Shown one piece after another: positions 25,843 through 33,880 of a stretch of DNA of 64,000 bases. The translations under genes and the position numbers were made by a program. This stretch comes from Oscillospiraceae bacterium. Lineage in GTDB: Bacteria; Bacillota; Clostridia; Oscillospirales; Ruminococcaceae. The stretch is taken from assembly GCA_022768545.1 (NCBI GenBank), contig JALELV010000078.1, positions 1-64,000 of the forward strand. The letters are read 5' to 3'. Position 1 is the stretch's first letter; every line of letters begins with the position of its first letter. Below the pieces are notes generated by a model. The model did no database searches, was not told where the DNA came from, and saw nothing but the letters and a program-made list of their open reading frames with translations.

Positions 25843-27107
25843 TGGACCGAAGGATCTCCCCCCGCAGGCTGTCGGGAACGGTACAGCCTCCTCCCTCCAA
25901 AAGCGTGTGTCACCGGGCGCTCATCGCCGCCGCCCTGGGCAGCGGAGTGAGCCGTGTCTCTCCGGTGGAGCCCTCCGCCGATATTTTGGCCACCATCCGG
26001 GTGCTGCGCGCCTTTGGCGCCGGGGTCCTCTTAGAGGGCGGCGCCGCCGTTGTGCAGGGCCTTGCGGGCAGGGCCCTGCCCCGCGCCGAGGTCGACTGCG
26101 GGGAATCCGGCTCTACCCTGCGCTTCTGCCTCCCCATCGCCGCGGCGCTTGGGACAGAAGCCTCGTTTTTCGGCTCCGGCAAGCTTCCGGAGCGCCCTCT
26201 CACTCCTTACTGGGAAGCTCTCCCAAGTAAAGGCATTTCCCTTGACAGCAAGCATCTTCCCCTCACCGTCCGGGGGAAGCTTACTCCCGGGCGGTACTGT
26301 CTGCCGGGCAACATCAGCTCCCAATTTATCACCGGGCTGCTGTATGCTCTGCCCCTTTTGGACGGGCCCAGTGAGATCGTCCTAACTACGGAGCTTGAAT
26401 CCGCTCCCTATGTGGATATCACACTCGAAGTTCTCGCCGCCTACGGCATAGAGGTCGTCAAGACCCCCTCCGGGTTCTCGGTGCCGGGGCCGCAGCGGTA
26501 CAAAGCCTCCGATTACCGCGTGGAGGCGGATTACTCCGCCGCCGCGTTTTTCCTCACCGCCGGTGCTCTGTCCGGCGAGGTCACCTGCCTGGGCCTTTCG
26601 GAAAATTCCATGCAGGGGGACCGGGCCATCGTTCCGCTGCTGCAAAAGCTCGGCGCGGATATCCGCAGAGAGGGCGGAGCCGTCACGGTGCGCGCCTCCT
26701 CCCTGCACGGGGCCGAGATAGACGGCGGCGATATCCCGGATATCGTCCCCATCCTCTGTGTGGCCGCAGCCGCCGCCCAGGGAGAGACGGTCATCCGCCA
26801 TATCAAACGGCTGAAGATCAAGGAGTGCGACCGCGCCGCCGCCATGATCGACGGGCTCACCCGTCTGGGGGCCGATATCCGGGAGGAGGGGGATTCTCTC
26901 CGCATCCGGGGCGGGGTGCCGCTGCACGGCGCCGTAACGGAAGGGTGGAACGACCACCGCATTGCCATGTGCATGGCGGTGGCGGGGCTCCTCTGCTCCG
27001 GAGACACCGTCATCCGCGGAACGGAATGCGTCAAGAAGTCCTATCCCGCGTTTTTTGAAGATTACTGTATGTTGGGAGGAAAAGCAGATGTCATCAGCCT
27101 GGGGTGA
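25842..27107 (+). CDS. aroA: 3-phosphoshikimate 1-carboxyvinyltransferase (EPSP synthase)
   Basis: A 421-aa enzyme joining shikimate-3-phosphate and phosphoenolpyruvate. The substrate-binding PPPSKSVCHRALIAAAL is at residues 17-33, with DCGESGSTLRFCLPIAAAL near residue 86, GNISSQFITGLLYALPLL and the catalytic GGDIPDIVPILC. The C-terminal EGWNDHRIAMCMAVAG is typical. The start is coupled to aroB by a 1-nt overlap. The end overlaps aroC by 20 nt, so the three genes form a tight operon. No shikimate kinase or shikimate dehydrogenase gene is seen in this window. Confidence 0.96.
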   Translation: MDRRISPRRLSGTVQPPPSKSVCHRALIAAALGSGVSRVSPVEPSADILATIRVLRAFGAGVLLEGGAAVVQGLAGRALPRAEVDCGESGSTLRFCLPIAAALGTEASFFGSGKLPERPLTPYWEALPSKGISLDSKHLPLTVRGKLTPGRYCLPGNISSQFITGLLYALPLLDGPSEIVLTTELESAPYVDITLEVLAAYGIEVVKTPSGFSVPGPQRYKASDYRVEADYSAAAFFLTAGALSGEVTCLGLSENSMQGDRAIVPLLQKLGADIRREGGAVTVRASSLHGAEIDGGDIPDIVPILCVAAAAAQGETVIRHIKRLKIKECDRAAAMIDGLTRLGADIREEGDSLRIRGGVPLHGAVTEGWNDHRIAMCMAVAGLLCSGDTVIRGTECVKKSYPAFFEDYCMLGGKADVISLG

Positions 27108-28176
27108 CACCCTGAAGCTCTCTATTTTCGGAGAATCCCATGGCCCCGCCGTCGGCGTGGTAATCGACGGCCTCCCCTCCGGGGAGGAGCTGGATATGGA
27201 GCGCATCCTGCGCTTTATGGACCGCCGGCGCCCGGGAAAGGACCCCTACTCCACCCCCCGAAAGGAGACAGATCTTCCCCGCGTCCTCTCCGGAGTATAC
27301 AACGGAAAGACTACCGGCACTCCCCTTGCCGTCATGATCCAAAACAGCGACACCCACAGCGCGGATTACAGCGAGCTTGCCTCGGTGGCCCGCCCCTCCC
27401 ATGGAGATTTTACCGGTTATGTCCGGTACCACGGGTTTAACGACCCCCGGGGCGGAGGGCATTTTTCCGGGCGGCTCACAGCCCCGCTCTGCTTTGCCGG
27501 GGCGGCCGCCATCCAGATGCTGGAGCGGCGGGGGGTCTCGGTAGGCGCGCATCTTGCTTCCGTTGCGGATATTCCGGACCTGCGCTACAGTACGGCGGAG
27601 CTCACCGTTCAGGAGCTGCTTGCCCCCGGGCAAAAGAGCTTTCCCGTGCTGGACGACGGCGCGGGAGAAAAAATGCGCCGCCGTATCGAGGAGGCCCGTC
27701 TGGCGCAGGATTCCGTGGGTGGTACGGTGGAATGCGGAATTCTGGGCCTCCCCGCCGGAGTGGGATCCCCCATGTTCGGCGGTGTGGAAAATGTCCTCTC
27801 CTCCCTGCTGTTCGGCATCCCCGCCGTCAAGGGCGTGGAGTTCGGCCTGGGGTTTGAGGGAAGCCGGCTCACCGGCTCCCAGTACAACGACAGCTTCTGT
27901 GTGCGGGACGGGGAGATCCGCACCGGCACCAACCGTCACGGCGGTATTTTGGGCGGCATCTCCTCCGGAATGCCCATTCTGTTCTGCGCTGCCTTCAAGC
28001 CCACTCCCTCCATCTCCCGCCCCCAGCAGACGGTGGATTTTATCCGGAAGGAACCCAGAGAGCTCGTGATCAAGGGCCGGCACGACCCCTGTGTCGTCCC
28101 CCGGGCGGTGCCCTGCGTGGAGGCCGCCGCGGCTTTCGGCATTCTCTCGCTCTGGCTCTCCTGCGGCGGAAAATAA
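27088..28176 (+). CDS. aroC: Chorismate synthase
   Basis: A 362-aa, FMN-dependent enzyme that makes chorismate from EPSP. The signature GDTLKLSIFGESHGPAVGVV lies at the N-terminus, RPSHGDFTGYVRY near residue 100 and RGGGHFSGRLTA (about 122-133), the form common in Clostridia. ISSGMPILFCAAFKPTPSI and RHDPCVVPRAVPCVEAA lie near the C-terminus. The ATG at 27088-27090 has GGGAGG 8 nt upstream; it starts inside the end of aroA. A strong terminator follows. Confidence 0.96.
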   Translation: MSSAWGDTLKLSIFGESHGPAVGVVIDGLPSGEELDMERILRFMDRRRPGKDPYSTPRKETDLPRVLSGVYNGKTTGTPLAVMIQNSDTHSADYSELASVARPSHGDFTGYVRYHGFNDPRGGGHFSGRLTAPLCFAGAAAIQMLERRGVSVGAHLASVADIPDLRYSTAELTVQELLAPGQKSFPVLDDGAGEKMRRRIEEARLAQDSVGGTVECGILGLPAGVGSPMFGGVENVLSSLLFGIPAVKGVEFGLGFEGSRLTGSQYNDSFCVRDGEIRTGTNRHGGILGGISSGMPILFCAAFKPTPSISRPQQTVDFIRKEPRELVIKGRHDPCVVPRAVPCVEAAAAFGILSLWLSCGGK

Positions 28177-28203
28177 CCCGGGGCAGAAGTATATTTCCCG
28201 TGA

Positions 28204-28238
28204 AAAAGGCGTTCTTCCCAAAGGGAAGAACGCCTTTT
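28204..28238 (+). terminator. Terminator of aroBAC
   Basis: A perfect 16-bp inverted repeat (28204-28219 with 28223-28238) with an AAA loop and A/T-rich ends. It can act on both strands, and lies 27 nt after the aroC stop codon. Confidence 0.9.
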
Positions 28239-28268
28239 CTGCCGCTGCGGATCACAGCGTCCGGCAGC

Positions 28269-28298
28269 AAAAAAGGAGAGCCGAAGCTCTCCTTTTTT
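28269..28298 (-). terminator. Terminator of the reverse rubrerythrin gene
   Basis: A perfect 13-bp inverted repeat (28269-28281 with 28286-28298), a CGAA loop and six T on either side. It lies 10 nt after the rubrerythrin stop codon. With the aro terminator it separates the two converging genes. Confidence 0.9.
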
Positions 28299-28308
28299 AA
28301 CTTAGCAC

Positions 28309-28857
28309 TTATTTGCCAAAATATCTCTTCAGCATACCCTCAAAAGCGCAACCGTGCCGGGCTTCGTCCTTGGCCATCTCGTGAACGGTATCGTGGATGG
28401 CATCCAGACCCAGCTCTTTGGCCTTTGCAGCCAACTTCTTTTTGCCGTCGCACGCGCCGTTCTCAGCGGCCACACGCAGCTCGAGGTTCTTTTTGGTATC
28501 GGCATTGACTACCTCGCCCAGCAGCTCCGCAAACTTGGCGGCGTGCTCAGCCTCTTCCCAGGCGGCCTTCTCGTAATACAGGCCAACCTCAGGGTAACCC
28601 TCGCGATGAGCCTGGCGGGCCATAGCCAGATACATACCGACCTCGGTGCACTCGCCGGTGAAGTTCATTCTCAGGCCCTCAATGATCTCGGGATCCACAC
28701 CGGCGGCCACGCCGATGCGGTGCTCGTCCGCCCAGGCGGTGGCGCCGGAGACCTGCTCCTCAAACTTGGAAGCGGGGGCCTTGCACTGCGGGCAGAACTC
28801 GGGGGGCTCTTTTCCGGTATAAACATAACCACAGATGGTGCAGATATAAGTTTTCAT
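28309..28857 (-). CDS. Reverse rubrerythrin (rubredoxin domain first)
   Basis: A 182-aa non-heme iron protein that reduces hydrogen peroxide and oxygen in anaerobes. The rubredoxin domain is at the N-terminus (CTICGYVY and CPQCKAP, residues 6-30), the opposite order to classical rubrerythrin. The ferritin-like di-iron domain follows, with [19 protein letters not shown] and [11 protein letters not shown] supplying the Glu and His ligands. The ATG at 28855-28857 follows AAGGAGG. The promoter has a 17-bp palindrome in its spacer, which suggests control by a repressor, perhaps a peroxide or redox sensor. Confidence 0.93.
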   Translation of the reverse strand: MKTYICTICGYVYTGKEPPEFCPQCKAPASKFEEQVSGATAWADEHRIGVAAGVDPEIIEGLRMNFTGECTEVGMYLAMARQAHREGYPEVGLYYEKAAWEEAEHAAKFAELLGEVVNADTKKNLELRVAAENGACDGKKKLAAKAKELGLDAIHDTVHEMAKDEARHGCAFEGMLKRYFGK

Positions 28858-28905
28858 TTTAAAGTACCTCCTTAAAATTGTGTGATCTCGTATTGTCTTG
28901 TTTAT

Positions 28906-28934
28906 AGTATACCTTGTAGGTATAATTCAGTCAA
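28906..28934 (-). promoter_or_regulatory. Rubrerythrin promoter with embedded operator palindrome
   Basis: Minus-strand TTGACT (28929-28934), a 17-nt spacer and TATACT (28906-28911). The spacer region carries the perfect palindrome TATACCT-ACA-AGGTATA (28908-28924), which overlaps the -10. A protein bound there would block or remodel RNA polymerase. The regulator is not encoded nearby. Confidence 0.75.
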
Positions 28935-28988
28935 GTTATTTTTGTAAAAAAATTTGAATTAATTTATGTACAGGCCACTCTGTGCAAT

Positions 28989-29774
28989 TTATTTCTGATG
29001 GCACGCCAGCAGCGCCTTTTTTGCTCTCTCCTGCTCCTCCGGGCCCATGGGGTCGTCACATTTATATTTTACGATATAACGCAGCATCTCTGCCCCTTTT
29101 CCCGGAACAAACGCATCGCCGCGGTGGAAATTGACATTGAGCCTGATATAGGAATTGCTGAAATACACCATTGGTTTTACTTTGGCCGAAACCCCCGCAT
29201 CCTTGAGGATACTTTCCACCGTGCGGGCATGTCCCATCACCTGCTTCAGCGGATTGTAAAGCTCCCGTCGCTGTACTTCCCCGCCCTTGATCTTGCGGGA
29301 GTGAACCAGGTTGTTGCTTTCCCGGCGGCCGGAGACCACGCCCGCCACGTTTTTGGTCTCGATCAGGAAAATCCCATTGGGGCCGATCACGCAGTGGTCA
29401 ATCTGGCTTTTGTATCCGTTGTGCTGAAGGTTCAGGTCGGATACCACCGTATAATTGGCCGGCAGGTCTTTCAGCAGCTGCACACCGCGGTTTTCCCCCG
29501 AAAGGCCGGAGTTTAAAATTTCCACCTGCTTTTTGATCTGCCTGCACAAAATAAAAAAGAGAAAATAAAAAGCGGCCGCCGCAGTGCTGAAAACTGTAGC
29601 CTGCCAGTGCAGGGAACGCATCAAAAAGCTGGGGACCGGGGCTGTAAGCAGCAGCCCCGCCATAAGAACGGAGGCCGCAAGAGCACCTTTGCTGAAAATC
29701 AGTTTGTCCCGCTGTGCGGAAAGCGAGTTCTGCGGGTTCGCTTTGATCATTTTTGCCAAACACTTCACCGTCAC
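28989..29774 (-). CDS. NERD-domain membrane protein
   Basis: A 261-aa protein. Two hydrophobic helices lie at about residues 31-52 and 60-78. A NERD (nuclease-related) domain follows from about residue 90: GVQLLKDLPANYTVVSDL, then QIDHCVIGPNGIFLIETKN (residues 121-139), with the Asp and Glu-x-Lys pattern of the PD-(D/E)xK nuclease fold. Enzyme activity is not shown for most such proteins. The start is uncertain: GTG 29772-29774 or ATG 29748-29750. A strong promoter, a hairpin leader and a possible short upstream reading frame precede it. Confidence 0.8.
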   Translation of the reverse strand: MTVKCLAKMIKANPQNSLSAQRDKLIFSKGALAASVLMAGLLLTAPVPSFLMRSLHWQATVFSTAAAAFYFLFFILCRQIKKQVEILNSGLSGENRGVQLLKDLPANYTVVSDLNLQHNGYKSQIDHCVIGPNGIFLIETKNVAGVVSGRRESNNLVHSRKIKGGEVQRRELYNPLKQVMGHARTVESILKDAGVSAKVKPMVYFSNSYIRLNVNFHRGDAFVPGKGAEMLRYIVKYKCDDPMGPEEQERAKKALLACHQK

Positions 29775-29798
29775 TTCTTCGCCGCCGGTACTTTACCC

Positions 29799-29897
29799 TC
29801 AGTGAGGAGGGAGCTGCCGCGCAGGCGTTTCAGGTACCCGGAGCTGCCCTGCCAAAACGATGGGCCTCAGGCCCATCTCCTGCAGCTTTTTCGACAA
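29799..29897 (-). CDS. Possible short upstream reading frame (32 aa)
   Basis: A TTG (29895-29897) lies 7 nt after GGAG and opens a 32-codon frame, SKKLQEMGLRPIVLAGQ..., ending at TGA 29799-29801. It is located in the leader of the NERD gene, between its promoter and its start. The translation has an ordinary codon pattern but no recognisable family. It could be a leader peptide or chance. Confidence 0.25.
   Translation of the reverse strand: MSKKLQEMGLRPIVLAGQLRVPETPARQLPPH
29859..29877 (-). other. Leader hairpin upstream of the NERD gene
   Basis: A perfect 8-bp stem, GATGGGCC (29859-29866) paired with GGCCCATC (29870-29877), with a 3-nt loop. It lies in the predicted 5' untranslated region and inside the short upstream reading frame. 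No T-run follows, so it is not a terminator. Confidence 0.45.
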
Positions 29898-29936
29898 AAC
29901 TTTACTCCTTATGCACCATTTCCTTAGTTATTTTTT

Positions 29937-29965
29937 ATTATACCACTTTCTAAACTTGCCGTCAA
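29937..29965 (-). promoter_or_regulatory. Sigma-A promoter of the NERD gene
   Basis: Minus-strand TTGACG (29960-29965), a 17-nt spacer and a perfect TATAAT (29937-29942). It predicts a leader of about 155 nt. The -35 is one base from the -35 of a divergent sigma-G-like promoter. Confidence 0.75.
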
Positions 29966-29966
29966 A

Positions 29967-29996
29967 AGAATAATCAAAAAGTTTTTTCAAATACTA
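29967..29996 (+). promoter_or_regulatory. Sigma-G-like sporulation promoter
   Basis: AGAATA (29967-29972), a 17-nt spacer and AATACTA (29990-29996) match the sigma-G consensus TGAATA/CATACTA at 5 of 6 and 6 of 7 positions. The predicted transcription start is near 30003, only a few bases before the ribosome site, as in genes for small acid-soluble spore proteins. Confidence 0.55.
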
Positions 29997-30020
29997 AGAG
30001 AGCAAAGGAGGTGAAGTACC

Positions 30021-30158
30021 ATGGCCAATAACGAGCAGAACAACAGAAACAGCCAGAACAGCCAGAACAACCAGAACAATCAGCAGAAGCAGAGCCAGAA
30101 CAACAAGAAAGAGGAGCAGAACAAAAAGCAGAACTCCTCCAACCGATTCGAAAACTGA
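30021..30158 (+). CDS. Small Asn/Gln/Lys-rich protein, probable spore protein
   Basis: A 45-aa hydrophilic protein made almost only of Asn, Gln, Lys, Ser and Glu (MANNEQNNRNSQNSQNNQ..., ending SSNRFEN). The ATG at 30021 has a perfect AGGAGGTG site 7 nt upstream. The composition recalls gamma-type small acid-soluble spore proteins, which serve as amino-acid stores, and the upstream promoter is sigma-G-like. There is no sequence-level proof of that family. It is one of only four plus-strand genes I call and is too short for many gene finders. Confidence 0.7.
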   Translation: MANNEQNNRNSQNSQNNQNNQQKQSQNNKKEEQNKKQNSSNRFEN

Positions 30159-30230
30159 GCAGGCTTTCCCATAAGGCCGGTTATCTGTCAGAACGGAAAT
30201 ATTTTTCTGCCTGAACATAGGCGGCCGCAC

Positions 30231-30270
30231 AGAGAGGAGAAGGATGGCGACATCCCTCTCCTCTCTTTTT
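30231..30270 (+). terminator. Terminator of the small Asn/Gln-rich gene
   Basis: A 16-bp stem with one mismatch (30231-30246 with 30251-30266), a GCGA loop and TTTTT on the plus strand. It also lies 2 nt beyond the minus-strand ABC exporter stop codon, but the T-run suits the plus strand. Confidence 0.6.
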
Positions 30271-30272
30271 GG

Positions 30273-32102
30273 TCACGCGATATTGCCGGCCGAAAACTGG
30301 CTTTGATACAGCTGTGCGTAAAACCCGCCTTTGTCCAAAAGCTCCTGATGGCTGCCTGTCTCCACGATATCACCGTCCCGGAGCACCAGAATCCTGTCGG
30401 CGTCCCGAATGGTGGAAAGCCGGTGTGCAATGATAAAACTGGTCCTCCCTTTCATCAGGGTCTCCATGGCTTTCTGGATGAGCACCTCCGTCCGGGTATC
30501 CACCGAGCTGGTGGCCTCGTCCAGGATCATGATCTCCGGATCTGCCAGGAGGGCGCGGGCAATGGTAAGCAGCTGCCGCTGCCCCTGGGAAATGTTGGTG
30601 GCGTCCTCGTTGAGCACCATTCCATAGCCTCCGGGCAGCTGTTTGATGAAGGTATGGGCGTGGGCGGACTTAGCCGCCGCCACGATCTCTTCCTCCGTGG
30701 CGTCCAGCCTGCCGTAGGCGATGTTATCGCGGATGGTCCCGCCGAAGAGCCAGGTGTCCTGAAGCACCATGCCGAACAGTTCCCGGAGGCCGTACCGGGT
30801 CATCCGGGTGATGTCCACCCCGTCTATGGTGATCCGCCCGCCGTTCAGCTCATAAAACCGCAGCAGGAGGTTTACGATCGTTGTTTTCCCAGCTCCAGTG
30901 GGCCCCACAATGGCGATCTTGCTGCCGCTTGGAATATCAATATTCAAATCGTGGATCAGGATCTTATCCTGACTGTAGCCAAAGCGCACATGCTCAAAGC
31001 TCACAGCCCCCCGGGCGTTTTGGAGCAGAACGGGGTGCTTTTCCTCCGGGATCTCCTCCGTTTCATCCAACATCTCAAAAATGCGCTCCGCCGCCGCAAG
31101 GGTAGACTGAAGCATATTCATGATGTTGGCCGTCTGGGAGATAGGCTGGGTAAATTGCCGCATGTACTGCACAAAGGACTGGATCTCCCCCACCAGGAGC
31201 TTCCCGGCGATGACCGTCAGTCCGCCTGTCACGCAGACAAGGAGATATCCGATGTTTCCGATAAACCCCACGATCGGCATCATGATGCTGGAGAGAAACT
31301 GCGCTTTCCAGCCGCACCGGTAAAGACGGGTATTGATCTCCTCAAACTCCTCCGTCACCTTATCCTGGCGGTTAAAAGCCTTCACCACATTGTGCCCGGA
31401 GAACATCTCCTCCACATGGCCGTTCAGGTCCCCAATCTCCTTCTGCTGGGCCCGGAACCATCTCTGGGATTTTTTTACGATGAACATACTGGAGAACAGC
31501 GAAAGCGGAAGGGTCAATACAGCAATCAGCGTCATTAACGGGCTGATAGAGAGCATCATGATAAAGATGCCGATCACCGTGGTGACCGACGTGATCACCT
31601 GTGTGACACCCTGCTGCAGGGTGTTCTGCACCGTATCCACATCGTTGGTGATGCGGCTGAGCACCTCGCCGTTGGTTTTGGTGTCAAAATAGCGCAGGGG
31701 CAGGCGGCTGATCTTCTCATCCACCGCCCGGCGCAGGTCATACATCGTCCGCTGGGCCACACCGGCCATCAAAAACTGCTCCAGATATTTAAATGCGGCG
31801 TTTAGTACATACAGCGTTCCCAGAGTGAGTAGAATCTTTACGATCAGTTCAAAATTTATGCCGCTGCCAGGCTCCTGAACGCCCCGGAACAGCTCACTGG
31901 TCACCATCCCCTGCACCAGCGGGGAAAAAATAGACGCCAGTGTGGAGATCAGCGAAAATATTATGGCCAAAACAAAGCCGGTTTTATATTTTCCCACATA
32001 GGAAAACAAACGCAGGGTCGTTTCCTTCATATTTTTGGGCTTTTCGCCCTCCATCTGCGGGCCGCGCCTCGGCCCGCCCATCGGTCCTCCCATAGGCCCC
32101 AT
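30273..32102 (-). CDS. ABC exporter half-transporter (catalytically complete subunit)
   Basis: A 609-aa protein with six transmembrane helices fused to an ATPase domain. The N-terminus is rich in Gly, Pro and Met (MGPMGGPMGGPRRGP). The ATPase has Walker A GPTGAGKTTI, signature ISQGQRQLLTIARAL, Walker B MILDEATSSVD with catalytic Glu, and an H-loop His in IIAHRLSTI. The start is ATG 32100-32102, 7 nt after GGGGGAG. It lies 16 nt after the stop of the partner half-transporter, and the two probably form a heterodimeric multidrug-type exporter. Confidence 0.93.
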   Translation of the reverse strand: MGPMGGPMGGPRRGPQMEGEKPKNMKETTLRLFSYVGKYKTGFVLAIIFSLISTLASIFSPLVQGMVTSELFRGVQEPGSGINFELIVKILLTLGTLYVLNAAFKYLEQFLMAGVAQRTMYDLRRAVDEKISRLPLRYFDTKTNGEVLSRITNDVDTVQNTLQQGVTQVITSVTTVIGIFIMMLSISPLMTLIAVLTLPLSLFSSMFIVKKSQRWFRAQQKEIGDLNGHVEEMFSGHNVVKAFNRQDKVTEEFEEINTRLYRCGWKAQFLSSIMMPIVGFIGNIGYLLVCVTGGLTVIAGKLLVGEIQSFVQYMRQFTQPISQTANIMNMLQSTLAAAERIFEMLDETEEIPEEKHPVLLQNARGAVSFEHVRFGYSQDKILIHDLNIDIPSGSKIAIVGPTGAGKTTIVNLLLRFYELNGGRITIDGVDITRMTRYGLRELFGMVLQDTWLFGGTIRDNIAYGRLDATEEEIVAAAKSAHAHTFIKQLPGGYGMVLNEDATNISQGQRQLLTIARALLADPEIMILDEATSSVDTRTEVLIQKAMETLMKGRTSFIIAHRLSTIRDADRILVLRDGDIVETGSHQELLDKGGFYAQLYQSQFSAGNIA

Positions 32103-32118
32103 TCTTTTTCTCCCCCTC

Positions 32119-33846
32119 TCATGCAATTTCATTTTCCGAAAGCTGCGAGCGGACGATCTCCCGGTATACATCGCAGTTTTCCAAAAGCTCTTTGTGAGTT
32201 CCCCGACCTACCATGCGCCCCGCCTCTAAAACCAAAATCTGTTCCGCGTTCATGATGGTGCTCACCCGCTGCGCCACCAAGATCACCGCGGCATCCCCGG
32301 TCTCCCGGGCCAGAGCACTTCGGAGCTCGGCGTCCGTCTTAAAATCCAGAGCGGAGAAACTGTCATCAAAGAGGTATATCTCCGGGCGCTTGACCACGGC
32401 CCGGGCGATGGAAAGACGCTGTTTCTGTCCGCCGGAGACGTTGGCCCCTCCCTGGGCAATGTGAGACTGAAACCCTTCTCCTTTTTCCCGGATAAACTCC
32501 AGGGCCTGGGCCACTTCCGCGGCCTTTTCCACCTCGGCGTCGTCGGCGCCTTCACAGCCAAAGCGGATGTTTTCCGCAATGGTACCGGAAAAAAGCACCG
32601 CTTTCTGGGGGACGTACCCGATCTTCTCCCGGAGCTCCTCCTGCCGGTACTGCCGCACATCCACACCGTCCACCAGCACCCGCCCGGAGCTTGCCTCATA
32701 AAACCGGGGGATCAGGTTGAGCAGAGTGGTCTTTCCGCTGCCGGTGCTGCCGATAATCGCCGTGGTCTGCCCCGGCCTCGCTGTAAAGCTGATCTTTTCC
32801 AGCACTGCGTCGTCAGAATCTCCATAGGAAAAGGAGACATCCTGAAACTCCACCACCCCTTTCCGCCCAGTGGGCTCAGCGGGCTTGTGCGGGTCACAGA
32901 TGCTGTTTTCATGCTCCAGCACCTCGGAGATGCGCTGGGCGGAGGTGCTGGCCCGCGGCAGCATGACCACCACCATGGACATCATCATCAAAGACATCAT
33001 GATATGCATCACATACTGCAGCACCGCCACCAGATCCCCCACCTGCAGCTCCTGCGCCGCTACCCATCCGGAACCCACCCAGAGGATCACAATGGTGGTG
33101 GCGTTGAGCAGCAGCATCATGCCCGGCATCAGCAGGGTCATGATGCGCTGCATTTTCAGGGAGGTTTCGCTGAGGCTGCGGTTGGCCTTGTCAAAACGGC
33201 GGCGTTCATGCTCGTCGGTGTTGAACGCGCGGATCACCCGAAGGCCGTTGAGCTTTTCACGCAGGACCCGGTTCAGGGAATCCAGCCGTGTCTGCATGGC
33301 CTGGGTAAGGGGCATAACAGTTTTGGCGATGGCCGTCACCAGAAGGATGAGAAGGAGCATGGCTGCCAAAATGATACCGGAGAGTCTTCCGTTGCTGCTC
33401 AGCGCCATAAAGACGCTGCCGATCATCATAAAGGGCGACATCAGCACCACCCGGAAAAACATCATGACAAAATTCTGCAGCTGGGTCACGTCATTGGTCG
33501 CTCTGGTGATCAGAGAGGAATTTCCAAAACGGTCCACATCCGCCAGGGAAAAAGACTCTACCTTGTGAAACAGCGCCGAGCGCAGGTTCCTTCCAAAGCC
33601 GGAGGACATGCGGGCGGAAAAATACCCAGTGGCCGCAGTGGCGGCAAACCCAAACACCGCCAGAAGAAGCATCATTCCTCCCTGCGCAAGAATATATCCG
33701 CTATCCCGGTTCACGATTCCCACATCGATGATCCGGGACATCAGGCTGGGCATTCCCAATTCCGCCGCCACATTGCAGACGGTAAAGATCAAGATCATGG
33801 CAATGGAGCCCCCAAAGGGCTTCAGTTCTTTTAAAATGCGTTTCAC
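32119..33846 (-). CDS. ABC exporter half-transporter (degenerate site subunit)
   Basis: A 575-aa half-transporter with six transmembrane helices and an ATPase domain: Walker A GSTGSGKTTL, signature NVSGGQKQRLSIARAV. Walker B reads YLFDDSFSALD, with Asp where the catalytic Glu is expected. The H-loop His is Gln (VAQRVST). This is the asymmetric pattern of heterodimeric exporters such as BmrCD. The start is placed at GTG 33844-33846, which has GGGGAGG 6 nt upstream; longer in-frame starts overlap marR and lack a ribosome site. It is downstream of marR and upstream of the partner. Confidence 0.9.
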   Translation of the reverse strand: MKRILKELKPFGGSIAMILIFTVCNVAAELGMPSLMSRIIDVGIVNRDSGYILAQGGMMLLLAVFGFAATAATGYFSARMSSGFGRNLRSALFHKVESFSLADVDRFGNSSLITRATNDVTQLQNFVMMFFRVVLMSPFMMIGSVFMALSSNGRLSGIILAAMLLLILLVTAIAKTVMPLTQAMQTRLDSLNRVLREKLNGLRVIRAFNTDEHERRRFDKANRSLSETSLKMQRIMTLLMPGMMLLLNATTIVILWVGSGWVAAQELQVGDLVAVLQYVMHIMMSLMMMSMVVVMLPRASTSAQRISEVLEHENSICDPHKPAEPTGRKGVVEFQDVSFSYGDSDDAVLEKISFTARPGQTTAIIGSTGSGKTTLLNLIPRFYEASSGRVLVDGVDVRQYRQEELREKIGYVPQKAVLFSGTIAENIRFGCEGADDAEVEKAAEVAQALEFIREKGEGFQSHIAQGGANVSGGQKQRLSIARAVVKRPEIYLFDDSFSALDFKTDAELRSALARETGDAAVILVAQRVSTIMNAEQILVLEAGRMVGRGTHKELLENCDVYREIVRSQLSENEIA

Positions 33847-33880
33847 AGTATTCCTCCCCGGCGGATAAAAGCTCTCTTTT

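Noticed and set aside
28989-29774. NERD gene as part of a restriction or defence island
   Set aside because: No helicase, methyltransferase, or other defence gene lies nearby; neighbours are housekeeping.
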